Positions 1 through 12,235 of a stretch of 64,000 nt of DNA are shown here, piece by piece; position 1 is the stretch's first letter; every line of letters starts with the position of its first letter. The stretch spans positions 13,020,001 through 13,084,000 of the forward strand of contig CM038915.1 of assembly GCA_021904315.1 (NCBI GenBank). Direction: 5' to 3'. Under the pieces are notes generated by a model. It worked only from the letters and a program-made list of their open reading frames with translations. It ran no database searches and was not told where the DNA came from. The position numbers were made by a program, and so were the translations under genes. This DNA is from Sphagnum magellanicum. Taxonomy: Eukaryota; Streptophyta; Sphagnopsida; Sphagnales; Sphagnaceae.

Positions 1-724
1 ATCCTAAGTCTATATGATAGTGCAATGACAGCCCCCACAAGAGCATGTGAACCCAAATCTGATAAGGTTTTTCCTAGCTAGTCAAGCAATTTGGGGTGTC
101 AACTATCTACTGGGACTCCCAAGAATCTGGCAAGTAGAGAGGTGTGTGCTATGTGCTGTTCCTCACCTTTGATTGGGGCTCTGCGGTTCACCTCTGATGT
201 ACCTAGAAATTGGCCAAAGTTGGTATCCCTACACTCTAGGGTTATGAAAGTCCAAACAGAGACATTTCCGGCGTAATTGAAGGACCCACTTGGACTACTT
301 CAACATGCTAACCACCAAGTGTTTCCAATTTTTTTATGTTTGATATTTATCATCCTTATTGATATCATTTGAAGGGTAGAACCATTATGTGTCAAGGCTC
401 TTGTGCTATTTTGTGGAAATAGACTCCAGATCCCAATGATTCCAGGTTATGACTTATGACAGGTTATGTCATCTTTTGCTGTTTGACTACTTCTATCAAT
501 TTGTTATCATGACTAGGATTGAAAGTACTCTTTTTTATTTCTTCAGCTATATTCTTCCTGCACATTGCACAGAGGATCACGTTGGTAATTCCCTTGAACC
601 TCTCTGAAATTCTTAATTTTTTTGAAGAGCTTTTTCTTTTTTCTTAAAAAACTCAAATCATTTATTTCCATTATATTGTCTACATTGGTAATGATTCTTG
701 CTCACACCCCTGCCTTTTTGTAAG
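1..724. other. Intergenic, nothing recognised
   Basis: Mixed-composition DNA with many stops in all frames. I see no coding, RNA-gene or repeat signal here. Confidence 0.5.
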
Positions 725-862
725 AGCAGCTCCACCCATGCTCAGTATGTGGCCATGCACAAGTATTTCTCACGTAAAAGTTTAGTTTTTTCGAACCTCA
801 CCCATAAAACTGAAACTGGGACTGCAAAATGAGGGAGACTACTAATACAACCCTTTTTTTCC
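725..862 (+). repeat. Dispersed MITE-like repeat, copy 1 (5' part)
   Basis: Begins with GAGCAGCTCCACCCATGCT and contains AACCTCACCCATAAAACTG. It aligns with the first 140 bases of the fuller copy at 47353-47690. Only the left half is present. The start resembles the common plant MITE end 'GAGCA-CTCCA'. No transposase is encoded. Non-autonomous DNA transposon is an inference from size and ends. Confidence 0.6.
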
Positions 863-1615
863 TGGTGAATCAGTGCCAGAATTTGGCCTCTGCTGGGTTG
901 ATGCAAATAGACATAGGGCACTTAGTTTCACCAGAGACTACCTTGGATGTGGATGAAGGTTGCTGATTCACAACCTCAACAGCCATCCCTTTCTCCATCT
1001 CCCCCCTTGATTATGTGATGGTGGGGATTGTCCCATCGTTGATGAGCACTATAAATCTTTTCACCTCTTTTGTTGTAGAATGTAGGGTTCTGAAGTGAGC
1101 TTGCACCATGAAGCTTCCTCCCATTGCCATGTTTTGCAACAAAGGTGTAATCTCTTTTTTAGATTGTAGTTGAGCGACTAAATTAGGATTGCTAGAATCA
1201 GATCTGGTTGTAGAAAGTTATCACTAAAGCTTAATGGGTGGGGGGGGGGTTAATTGCACTAGTCATTTTGGAGATTTCTCGAAGTTGTTAAGGGCATGCG
1301 ATTTGTACAGCAATGGCAGTGATATTCATTGTGAAATTGCAAAGGTGCGCAAGCTTGTTCGACATTGGCTTCAAGGTTCAAGCATATCAAGAAACAAGTG
1401 CATTGAACTTTTCCTCTTTTGTGTTTTTTCTATACATTCTATTGTGTTAGGGTTCTTCCCAATAAGCTGTGTTCTCCATCATCCTCTTGCAATGGCTTTT
1501 TCAAGATTACATCAATACTTTAATTTGAACATTTAACTAGTCCATTACTTGTTTCAAATTCCACCATGTTTCCCCCTTCCTTTACATCCTCTAATGGTTC
1601 GATATCAATGGCTCG
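863..1615. other. Intergenic, nothing firm
   Basis: Contains a G10 tract at 1240-1249 and an open frame at 1234-1536 that begins at a non-ATG codon and shows no recognisable domain. I find no supported gene. Confidence 0.4.
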
Positions 1616-1619
1616 ATAT

Positions 1620-4600
1620 CAATTCTTGTAGGAGCTTGGAGTCCATCTCCAAATTGTGTTGATAGTGTTTTTGATCTAGTTGCAAATGATTTAGTTGCAC
1701 TTCTACCACAAACTAAAAATAGTCCAACTCATGTCTTTCTTGGTCTTGTTATTCTAGCCGAAAATGGTCTAGCTCTTGTCATAGTTAATCTTGCATCCTT
1801 TATTAGTCTTGCTAGTCTAGTTCCTATCTTAGTTCGTCTTCCATCCTTTGCTAATTTAGTTGATCATGTTAGAGATCATCTTCATGACTTTGAGGTCATT
1901 TTTAATGATAATGTTATTGAGTTATCTAATCCTTAGTTTGACAACCCTCTTTTTGTTCCACCTTGTAAGAAGCAAAACAAAGAATGGAAGACTCAAAAAA
2001 AGTCTTATGATAACATTTGTAAATTTCAAACTGATTGGGTAACTTGTAGGCCATGGGCAAAAGGCTTGGTGTCTAAGGGAGGGTTTATAAATGTGATGAA
2101 GTGCAAAGTGTGTTCATTGATTGAGAACAAAGAAAAAATCATTGGTTGTAAGTGGGACACATTGACAAAACACCAAGGTTATACAATTGCATTGTGGGAT
2201 ATGCCAAAGTTGGGTGTGAAAAAAGGTGAAAAATACATTGCACATGATTGTGCTCACTTGAAGAACATGAAATTGTATGCTCATAGGGGTCCTAAGTCTA
2301 TTTTGGCACAAGTAAATAGACCTACATGTGAGGGGAATTGATTTTTTTGCAAATGAAATATATTCTGCAAGTTTTGTTTCATGGTTGTGTAATGTTAAAG
2401 TATGAAATTATATTAACTCTTTAAGAACTTAAGGGTCCCGAACAATCCAAGCATGCATTGGTTTGATATTATTGGTTGGGTCCTTGTTGAATTCATGTAC
2501 ATGCAAGTTCAAGATGCCATTTTCAAAGCCATTAAATCTACCATATTCCTAACTTGTTCATGTGATGAGGTTACAACCATTGATAATGGTTCATGGATAT
2601 GTGTTCATGCTTACATGGTTGATTCTTGGTTTAGGGTTCTTATTTTGCTTTGTGTTGAGAAGATTGTGGATTGGTTTAACTCTAACAATCCCATGAAGTC
2701 ATCATTGTTGCATTGATGAAAAGTGGGGGCTTGATTAAGGAGGATGTTGCCAAAAAGTTGTGTTTTACTACGAATGAAACTTTTGCTTTTCTAGGGGGTA
2801 AAACAAGAGTACAAAACAAATTAAAAGAACATCGGCACCATTTTCAATGGGTGTCCATTATATTGTTTATAGGAGTAACCTTGCAATTTAGTCTTTACCT
2901 AATTTGATTCTCATTGCCCACATTGAGGCATTCATGGTAAACCTATACAACTATTTCAACCATTCATCAAAACAACATTTGGAGTTCCAAAAACTTGCTA
3001 CAATCATGGAAACCAAGGGGAATAAGATCATAAAAATTTGTTAAGATTTGCTGGATGTCAATGTTGGGGCCTTGAAGTGAATTATGGCTAAGTATAGGCC
3101 ATTACTTGGATTCATGCAAGTTGATTCAATTTTGTCCAAATAGCAAAGGTTTACAATTGTAAACCTATTTTTTTGTTTTCCAATTTTTTTTCTTGTCCAT
3201 GTAGCTAGTTGGTTTATTGGATTCCTTGTGATTCTAATTAAACCAAAAACATTATATGTTGACTTCTGCATAGTTGAAGTGGGCACAAATTTTATATATT
3301 CGAGTTCTTTTACCATTATTGTGATTTTGATTTTGTATAACTGAAGTGAGCAAAACCTTTTGATTAACACCAATCTACTTGAATTTGATGGCAATAGTGC
3401 TTGAAATAACAACTTATGTTGAATTTATGCAATTGAAATGAGAATAACCTTTTATTTCATTTAGGGTTATTGCTACTAGTCCTTTGAATTCAATGGCCTT
3501 TGTGCCTAAACAACATATGTTGTTTATGTACAATTAAAGTGAACTTAAAACATGTATAGAATTCTATATCAATATTAACAAAAATGGGTAGAAAACATTT
3601 CTTCATTTTGGGTCCTATAAACCAATGTTGTGATTTTGATTTTGTTTAATTGAGGTGAGCAAAACCATTTTTTTTCATTTTGGGTTCTTGATACCAATCT
3701 CCTTGAACTTGATGGCATTTTGTGGTTGAAACAATGAATGTTGAATTTATGCAGTTGAGGTGAAAAGAACATTTTCTTTCATTTAGGGTTCTTGATACCA
3801 TTCCTTTGAATCTAATGGCATTTGTGCCTAAACAACATATGTTGATTATGTTCAATTAAGGTGATCTTAGAATAATAGCATTTTGCATTAAAACAATCTA
3901 CCAAAGATGGGCCGAACTGATTTTTTCATTTTGGGTCCTTTTCACCAATATTCTAATTTTGATGGCATTTGTGTTTCTATTGTGGAAGGGAACATGAAAA
4001 TTTCTAATGGCATTCTTTTTATTATTCCAACCATACTTTTCAATGGCATTTTTTTGTGGAGAATGTGGCATTTTGTTGCAAGTCAATTTGGGCTTCTTAT
4101 AGACATTCACTTAATATTTGGGCTTGATGTTGTGTTTCCTTTGATGGAGGCAATGCAATCCTTTTTGAAGTTTTCTCAAAGGAGAGTTGCATTCATTTGT
4201 GATTTCATAACTATTATGAAAGTTTGCCAAGGCCAACTGTATAACCTATACTGTGATAACAATTCATCCTTCCAAGGTGACAAATTATAGTCCTTCCATG
4301 GCTTGATTCAAGGTGACCATTAGCAAATCCACACGAAGTGGGTCATTGATTATAACTTAGATTCTATTCAACACCTAGGAAATGTAAGCTTCTACCTCTC
4401 CCATGTTTTTTTTATTAGAACCAATTAATTGGATGCATATTGTACTTGTTCAAATTCAATAAATAGTATTGGGATCTTTTTGTTTTTTTCTAACTATAAA
4501 GGTTTTTTGATGGGTTGAAGCTAGAAATGGTAGAAGCTGCTATAGGCCTCATTAAGGAATTAGATGTTTGATTTCTCGAACAATTGGTATTAGATGTCAT

Positions 4601-5160
4601 GGGAGTTTTTTATTTTCAATATTGGTTGCAAACATATGCATATAGTACCTTTCCTCAACACTTAGAGGTTTTGAAAACCTTCTATCACACCCCACGTCCA
4701 TGTGGAGTTACAATAAATGACAAATCAGCTCTAATGGTGCTTGTTATTCTTTCAACCTGGGATTTGGATGCACAACAAGGACTTTTCGAGCTTACCATGA
4801 AATTGATCAATGTTACTCAAGCAATGGTAGAAATGGTGGCCCTAACAATTGATAAGGCATATACCATGGTTGTTAATGCCCTCACTTGTTTGTGGCATGT
4901 CATTAACACATTTTAGCTTTTATTTCATACTTTTCCAAAATAATTGAAGCTAGTGGAGATTACCATGATTCACGTTTTTGGATTTGTTGAAGAGTGTTTT
5001 AGTTCAAAATTTTTTTTAAAGGGCAAAGTTCATAATTGTTTGAATTTGCATTTGTAATTAATTGTTGATATGTATGCACAAAGGTTCTTCACACTTGATA
5101 ACTTTCCATATGTACTACCTTTGAATTGTGGGCCAATGTTTAGACAACAAATGGTAAAGG
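1620..5160 (+). pseudogene. Decayed hAT-type transposase (ZNF862/DUF4371-like), interrupted
   Basis: Relic of a hAT-superfamily transposase or a domesticated ZNF862-like relative. In order I see: an N-terminal region (1700-2040); a BED-like zinc-finger segment with C-x2-C (KCKVC) and a downstream LTKH (2085-2180); the catalytic-core stretch CDEVTTIDNGSWICVHAY (2557-2610); a helical stretch with NLYNYFNHSSKQHLEFQKLA (about 2940-3000); FICDFITIMKVCQGQLY (about 4193-4245); and a C-terminal hAT-dimerisation-like part with MYAQRFFTLDNFPY (about 5070-5110). Many in-frame stops (for example TAG near 1936) and frameshifts show it is dead. The coding path stops near 3138 and resumes near 4071, after a tandem-repeat block. 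The family call rests on remembered motif similarity. An ancient host gene copy is the alternative. Confidence 0.7.
3139..4070. repeat. Tandem array inside the hAT relic
   Basis: A block of diverged tandem repeats splits the transposase relic. A higher-order unit of about 310 bp is seen by comparing TGTGATTTTGATTTTGT at about 3318 with its copy at about 3629. Inside it are ~100-bp submonomers sharing the words CATTTAGGGTT, TTGAA-TTGATGGCATTTGTG and AACAACATATGTTG. No coding meaning is seen. Confidence 0.65.
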
Positions 5161-5169
5161 TCAGTATGA

Positions 5170-5500
5170 ATGATTTATGCAACATTTGTCATGGCCTTGG
5201 TTTGCATGATTATAGTAAGTTTTGGATGTTACGAATTTTTTTCAAGTCATATTTGCATAAAATTTCACAAAATCATGTTTCTTGCCAAATTATTAGGACA
5301 AGATCAATATCCATAGTCGAAAACCAACAAGGCTGGAATTTCATTAGCTATAGATTTAGATGTAATAAAATGAGTAAGTGCTAGGATGAACTTCGTACGT
5401 ATTTTCAAAATTGCCCAAAGGCAATTTGAATACATGCCACCTATGTTATTAATGACTAAATTGTTTTGCCATCTATGCTAGAAGTTGAAAATGAAAAAAA
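5170..5500. other. Flank of hAT relic, nothing recognised
   Basis: An open stretch continues downstream of the dimerisation-like region to about 5384 but holds no motif I recognise. It is probably transposon 3' end. Confidence 0.35.
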
Positions 5501-5504
5501 AGGT

Positions 5505-5725
5505 TGTACTAATAGTTAGCAACCCACTTGAACCAATCAAATTATCTTGCTAATCAAGAACATGCGTTAGGTTGTGTTGTGCCTTTTGCCAACCTAAACA
5601 TCCTATTCAATTTTTTTGGGCCAAAACCACTTTGATGAGCAAAACTAACATGTACTAACCTTTTTTCATCCAATATTGGATGTACATTACATTAATGGAA
5701 TTACTTTAAGTTGGTGGACATCATT
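5505..5725 (+). repeat. Dispersed MITE-like repeat, copy 2 (3' part)
   Basis: Matches 47470-47690 through AGCAACCCACTTGAACCAATCAA-like and GGGCCAAAACCACTTT-like words. It is complementary in coverage to the fragment at 725-862, so the two fragments together cover the full copy. Decayed and non-coding. Confidence 0.6.
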
Positions 5726-5919
5726 TCTACTTTTGATTGGATCACACCTCCTTAGTCAAACCTCATTATGTTTAGATATTATATATGTAATTGAATTCAT
5801 TTAATGGGGAGTTGAATTCATTTCAAGTCACTTCTATCAAGATAGCCTTTGGGGTCATATTGAATACACCTACTCCAACATTGGGTTCCATAATGTGTAT
5901 TTCCTCCTTAAATTTGGGT

Positions 5920-6535
5920 TACCATAGGTCAGGCTTCATAAAACCTGGCATTCTATTTTTAGATGCCAACTTTGCCAGAATTAATTTCACCAAAGTGCCA
6001 TAATTAAGTAATACACTTATTAAGAGCATCCCCACCGCAAGTCACTAAAACGGTCACTATCACTACTTTTTGGTAGTCAGTCTGAGCCTCTGAGGGCCAA
6101 AATAGTGATTTGGGTGTAGTCATTTTTGTGGTTTCCCACCGCGGAGTCATTAAACTGAAATCATCAGATTTAAGGGAGTCGTTTTTCACTCCCGTAGCAA
6201 CTTGACGAGTCTGTCCCTCGCGGGCATTATGCACGCGAAGCAGTTCGAGCAAATCAAAATGATCAAGCGCCAAGCTTTCGCTTGAATAACAGTGCGAATT
6301 TGTCTCCATGTCCATTCCATTCAACATATTTTTTGCCTAATCATGTTCCGTTTGCAATGGCCGCGAGAATGGTAATATCGGTGTCTGTTTTGATTTTATT
6401 TTCTAGTAGGGGGAAGCTTGTTACGGAAAATAAAACATATGCCAAATGTACTAGTATTAAGGTGACAAATGTGCCAGAATTAATTTAATTCTCGCAAAGT
6501 TGGCATTTGCCAGGTTTTATGAGGCCTACCATAGG
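5920..6535. mobile_element. Fold-back / MITE-like element with ~70-bp inverted ends
   Basis: Left arm 5925-6000 and right arm 6466-6530 are inverted copies. The left has CATAAAACCTGGCA and GCCAACTTTGCCAGAATTAA; the right, reversed, has CATAAAACCTGGCA and GCCAACTTTGCGAGAATTAA. The 470-bp centre starts with AAGAGCATCCCCACCGC and is more GC-rich than its surroundings. No transposase is seen. It is probably a non-autonomous DNA transposon, possibly with another small element nested in the centre. Confidence 0.6.
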
Positions 6536-6661
6536 TGGCAAATTTGTTTATTGAAAAATATCACACACGGCAACTTTTATTAGGTGGAAAATTCTTGCAA
6601 GATGGTGAATTTTAAGTATACAATTGGGCTATCAATATTTTTCACACATTTGACTACAACC

Positions 6662-6930
6662 GGGTGAAAATCCTTTAAGGTGTACCACACATGACAAAAA
6701 GGGCCTAGTCCTTATTGTAGTATTTTTTTACCTTCTATTTTTGTCCCAATAAAAAATAATGAATCAAAATTTGTCAAAAATTTCGAAAGGATTATATTTT
6801 AGACCAATTCTTGATTCAATCATAATCATCCATAAATGTATATTTACATGGTAAAAAAGGACTATGTAAAAAAGACATAAAATGGTGACGTTGTGACAAT
6901 ATTTTGGTACACCTTAAAGAATTTACACCC
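6662..6930. mobile_element. MITE family A, copy 1 (TIR CTTTAAGGTGTACC)
   Basis: About 265 bp bounded by inverted repeats: left GGGTGAAAATCCTTTAAGG, right, reversed, GGGTGTAAATTCTTTAAGG, both followed inward by TGTACC. The body matches 29337-29604 over its whole length (shared ATTTTAGACCA, ATCATAATCATCCATAAATG, TTACATGGTAAAAAAGGA). Non-coding and non-autonomous. Confidence 0.8.
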
Positions 6931-7635
6931 AACCAAGTTTGGTGAGTGCCTATGTATAGTTGGTGAAAATCCTTGGGAGCATCCAAGTCTACAAGGCACA
7001 AATGCACGTACAATGTCAATGCCCACATCCAAGGGAATTGAACCTTAACCTTTACATGCATTGCCCTTTACAATTGGTGTGTGCATGCACCCATACAACC
7101 CACCCAAACAATTAGCATGCAAAAAAAATAGAATAGTAGAAAATATAGCCACCCACACACACTTAAAGTGACATGACCCAACCTTGCTCCTCTGCAAAAT
7201 ACAAATATTCGTTGCCTAGTGCCCAACCTCCAAAGGCCAAGGACATTGAACAAAATCCAAATTGTAACAACAAACTTGTTGCCTTGAAAGTTGGTGCAAG
7301 TAACACATGTCACCTACAATCATAGAAAACTTGAACCACACAACAACCAACTAGCATTTTGCAAAAACTAAACAAAACCTTCATGTGTTATAACAATACC
7401 ATTCCTTGGCCTTCTTCCAAGAAAGAATGATATCATTGTAAGGCAAAGTTTTTTAATGTAAATTTATTTTGAACATGCATGTGCACTACTAAATTTAGGT
7501 GGTTAATAAGCCTATTGTGTGACTTACTTTTCATGAAGGATGATGTAGAACAACATTTTCAATCTTCCACATTTCCAATCACTTGTGCAACAACAATTTT
7601 TATTACCTTAATATACTTTGAAATCAAAATGTAGG
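6931..7635. other. Intergenic, nothing recognised
   Basis: AT-rich DNA with no open frame of interest and no repeat I can place. Confidence 0.4.
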
Positions 7636-7639
7636 ATGA

Positions 7640-7885
7640 GGCTAGATTCCAATTACCATGATTTAGTGGGAAGGTTCAAATCACACAATTCCTTTAATGC
7701 AATTTTTGCATTGTTCTTCATGGTGGTTTTTGAAGATCCAAGTGTTGTGGATTCACCAAAGTTGTGGAACACATGGGACTTGAAAGTCATACTTGGGTTA
7801 ATATGCAAAACATAGACATTCCCTTGGCATATTTTGATTACAACAATGAAATCACACACAAACATTAGAAGAAAAATTGTCATTT
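7640..7885 (-). pseudogene. Second hAT transposase fragment, - strand
   Basis: On the - strand the stretch FVCDFIVVIKICQGNVYVL (about 7860-7800) corresponds to FICDFITIMKVCQGQLYNL of the hAT relic at 4193-4251 on the + strand. The open frame runs on to about 7650 without recognisable motifs. It is a short, oppositely oriented piece of a related element. Confidence 0.5.
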
Positions 7886-8129
7886 ACACCAATTTTTGCA
7901 ACTAAAAATGTTGTTTATAATAAAAAGAAGTAGTTGCAAACATTTTCAATTACAAAAATTGGTTACAAATGACAATTTTTTGTATAATGGAAGATTTTTT
8001 AATTCACTACAACAATATGCATCCAAATTCACTATATGTTTCATTAGATTTTGAATGAAATTGAATAAATTTACCATGGTGAGAGTGGGCAACCCTTTAA
8101 TAAATGGGGATGAATTCACATTTTTATAG

Positions 8130-8262
8130 ACACATGAATTCACTAATAGTTAATTGAATTCACCAATAATTAATCAAATTCATTAATAATTAAATCATTA
8201 ATAATATATTCAGTAATAGTTAAATCATCAATAATAATAAATTCACTAATAATGAATTACAA
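8130..8262. repeat. Short AT-rich tandem repeat
   Basis: Imperfect repeats of a 15-20 bp word like TTCACTAATAATTAAAT. Non-coding. Confidence 0.5.
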
Positions 8263-8494
8263 ACCTACCTATGCACCTAAGTTACCTAGCCTAAACTAAA
8301 AACCTAGCCCACTTAGACATTTAGCCCAACAACCTAGTGTGCAAGTGTGATGGTCACCTCCTTTTGCCTCCATGTTTAAAAAATAAATCCTTAATTATTG
8401 AACCATTATTTAAATGAATGATATATATTTTTTTATCACATATTATTATGCACATTTTTCTTACCTTAAGTTATTTTTGGCAAAATTTTGATTA

Positions 8495-9235
8495 TTCTAC
8501 CATAAGTTAATATATATTATTTTATCGTAGGCCATTGTTGGCTATTCCACAATATTTTACCATAGGCAATTGTTGGCTATTCTAGACTATATTATCATAG
8601 GTTATTCTTGGTTATTTTATCATAAGTTATTATTAATTATTTTAAATTATTTTACCATAGACTTTTGTTGCCTACTTTAAGTTATTTTACCATTGGTTAG
8701 TTTAGGCTACTTACCATAGGTTTTTTTGGTTATTTATCATAGGTTATTGTTGGTTATTATATTGTAAACTATTGTTGATTATTTTAGGTTATTTACCATA
8801 GGTTATTGTTAGTTTTATAGGCCATTTACCATATGTTGTTTTTGTTTATTTTATCATAGGATACTGTTGGCTATCCAATGTTGTTTACCATAGGCTATTA
8901 TTGGTTTTTTTTTTATCACATGTTATTGTAGGCCATTTTGGGCTACTATTGGCTATTATTATCGGCTATTCCATTGTAGGTTGTTCTTGATTATTCTATG
9001 TTATTATTGGTTATTTTATATTATTATACCTTAAAATAAAATAAAATATAATAACTTAAAGTATAACGTTTAGTTATAACAAGTTCGAATGCCTTGCAAT
9101 AAAATAACCAATAATAATTTAAGGTATAACTTTGGGTATAATAACTTATAATGATTTATAATAATTTTAAATGACTACGGTCCCCTAAAATAACATAGGT
9201 ATATCCTAAAATAACATAAGGTATTTAAAACAACA
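8495..9235. repeat. Imperfect TTATT-rich minisatellite with inverted right end
   Basis: From 8495 to about 9025 the words TTACCATAGGTTATTGTTGG and GGTTATTTTA recur every ~30-50 bp. From about 9030 the same words appear in reverse orientation (AAAATAACCAATAATAA at 9103), so the two halves can pair. No coding signal. Confidence 0.6.
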
Positions 9236-9650
9236 TTTAAAAAATTATAGTTACCATAGTATATTATAATAGTGAATTATGTCAATTAATAGTGAAACAT
9301 GATGTTTACATAGTGACCCTACATTCAAATAACTTAAACCAAGCTTAAATCATTAAGGTGAAGTGAACTTATTTCATTTTTAAAGTCCCATAATGATTTA
9401 GGCTAGTGAATTATAACCCACTTTTGTACTAGTAATTATTTCTCCAAGCTAGATGTTGGCAAGAACATTGATGCTATATTCATAGTCAAGCTTGACATTC
9501 CTCAACTCATAAAATGGCTATAAGTTAAACAAAATGGAAGATGGCTACATTCTAAAGGTTCCTATCAAATGGCAAAAAAAAAAAAAAAACATGGCAAATG
9601 GATGTAACTACCCACAACATCACCCAATTCACATCCAACTTTGTTAGGAG
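9236..9650. other. Intergenic, nothing recognised
   Basis: AT-rich sequence with an A17 tract near 9574. No gene signal is seen. Confidence 0.4.
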
Positions 9651-9924
9651 TTTTATTATAGTTACAAACTTTTATCCTATTTACTACAGTTAATTTGGGG
9701 TAAGTAAATTTGGAACCATTTTTAGTGTGAACAAAATTCTAACTTTTTGGTGTTCATGATAAGTGGGATAGTGTGTGATTAAAATCTAATTTTCTAGATG
9801 TTGAAGCACACTATAGCTATGTTGTGTCCAATGTGTTTATGTGTTTTTATTATGCAAAAAAATTATTGAGGTTTTTTGTAGGTATTTAGATTATTGTGTT
9901 TTGCAAGTGAATAGAACTTTGAAA
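9651..9924 (+). repeat. LTR-like segment, copy matching 25113-25396
   Basis: Matches the 3' LTR-like region at 25113-25396 over ~275 bp (shared AATTTGGGGTAAGTAA, TGTTTATGTGTTTTTATTATGCA, GGTATTT/GGTACTTGGATT). It lies upstream of the gag relic in the same orientation, so it may be a remnant of the 5' LTR, or a separate solo fragment. The block that starts the 3' LTR is missing here. Confidence 0.5.
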
Positions 9925-12235
9925 TCCAAAAAACTTATAATTGATTTAGCTCGATAGTGCTAAAGCTAGATTTATGGTTGATTGCATTGAATTCTTGGTT
10001 ATTTTGTTTGTTGTTGCACAAGATTGTGGTGTTTGTTCTTTTGAGCTTTACCTGGGCATCGGATGATGTGATCTTTTGTGTCTTGTTTGTACTTATTGCA
10101 GCTTAGTGTGAGTGCACAATGTTACCTTTCCTCTTATGTTTTATTCTTCGTGCATTTGCAAGAACAACGACAATGGTGGTAGCCATAACTACCATCGCCA
10201 TCATTCATGTGCAAGAATAGCAATGTAGCAATAACTTGAGACACCATCACCATTGCCAAGAGTTGCAACAATAAGAGTTGTAGTGTAAGAGGAGCTACAA
10301 CATAAAGTTGTAGTCCAAGGAAGAAGAAAGAGAAAAAGGAAAGCAAGGAGGGAGAAAAAAAAAAAAAAAGGAAGGGGGGAACCCAACAGCACGTGTGGCT
10401 ATAGTGTGTAGTTAGTGAATGGCGCTGCAACATGGCAATGCATTCACGTGTGCCATGCAAGCCATCGAACTCCCATGGCCATTGTCAACAAAGTTTCAAC
10501 TTAGCTGAGGTGCAGGCCGAGCTTGCCAACTTAGCAAGGTGCTAGAGGCTCACTAGGCTTGGGCAAGGCCCATGCAGATAAGGCTAGGGGCAATCCAATC
10601 TAGATTCGCCTCAAACCACTTTTATTTTTATTTTTAAAATTGAATTTTTGAACTTGAGGTTCAAGGGCTACATGGTGGCTAGGGGTAGGTGTGGGTGGGG
10701 GGGGGTCTGTTCGGGTTTAATCCAAACATGTTATTTATTTTTTATTTATGTTTTTAAACTTCATAATTAGGTTTGACACTAATCCAAACTTGGCACGCAT
10801 CAAAAATATATAATTTTAATTTTTAAAATTTATTTTTTCAGTTTCATTCAAGTGGAGGGTTTTCATCCTTCTATTTTTCTTTTTTTTCTTTTTGTCATCC
10901 AAAGTTGGATGAATAGTTTTCATCCATCCGTGATTTTCGATGAGCCATATCTTCCACATATGAGCTCGGATTACAACATTTCTTGTGTCATTGGATTTGT
11001 CTTGGCAAGCTTTAGGCAATAATCAACTTGCAACCACTTTTGGAGATTTTGATTTTGGAAGTTTAGAGAATAGTTTTCGTATTTTTGGGATCTATTTCAC
11101 ATAAAATCTTGGAAATTGATATATCTTGCCTATTTTGAATGCCATCTTCACCATTGCTCTTGTGGTGAAGGAGGCTATCATTTTTATTGGCAAAAGGCCA
11201 TTTCCCAACGTTTTTTTTTGTGGTGTGGCACAAGGGGCATAGGTAGGCGTGAGGTGCATAGGAAGGCACAAAGCACAAGAGCAACACACATGTGACTTAC
11301 CTGTAAGTACTTTTAATACTAACATGTGGTGGAGTGCTACACCATCAAGCCACGTCATCAACTTTTGAATTTCTGCATAACTGTTATTGTAAGTTTTTGA
11401 ATGGAGTTCACAAGGGTGGAGGCGTGTCTATGTTAAAAAGTTCTTCCCCCTTGTGTTGTGGGTTTTTGCACTTGTTTATTGTGTTTGTGTTTAAGATTGT
11501 TAGTTTTCTATCAAGGGGTAAGGAAATATGTTAGGTTGTGTGCCTTCAGGCTACATCACAGGGCGAACACAATTTCGTGTGATGACCTCCTATAGATTTA
11601 TGCATATTTTTCAACAAGAAACTCTAAGTATAAGGCTACAAGTCTTCCCACATGTGCCGATTCTAACACACAATGAACCCAGAGGTTGTAGTTGGCTTGG
11701 TTAATGGCCGGGTATGGGACAAGGCTACCACCCAATTGTGACTACTAAATAGGTCATGCTTGACCTTTGAATTGCCTAGACATAAATATTAGGGTTTGAT
11801 CGTGGGTAGGTTGTACATGGTGCTTGTCTTTGTTGTTGGATGAAATTGGGTTGATGACCAATAGACTCGTTGTGGTGGTGAGACTAGAATAATGATTAAT
11901 GAGATCGCATTTGTTGTTTTACGGTTATGAAGGCCCCAAGTGCGTGTTTGGCCTAGTAGAACATTTTTGTGGATGTAGTGCCCCAACCATACAAGTGCAA
12001 CAACCCCGGTCACCATTTTGGTTTGGGGGATTTTAAGGTTAGGGAAAGTTGCAACAAGTCAACATCCCTATAAGATTAGTTAAGTCGATACAAGTGTAAT
12101 AGTCCTTGTCATAGTGGGGCTTCAGGGTTATAAGGTTTCAAGGTTATAGGATTCTAAGGTTACAAGTTACAGGTTTTTAAAGAGACCCGAATTAAGGTTA
12201 AGGTTTCATCATGAACAAGTGTTGAGATTTGGATT
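9925..12235. other. Possible untranslated leader of the gypsy element
   Basis: About 2.3 kb between the LTR-like segment and the gag relic. I see no intact ORF, only A-rich and G-rich runs (G10 at about 10697). It may be the retroelement leader plus decayed insertions. This assignment is positional only. Confidence 0.3.

Noticed and set aside
1234-1536. 100-codon open frame
   Set aside because: Non-ATG start, no recognised domain, and not in frame with the hAT relic downstream.
10134-10460. - strand open frame of 108 codons
   Set aside because: Its Phe run comes from an A15 tract; no motif. It lies in the presumed retroelement leader.
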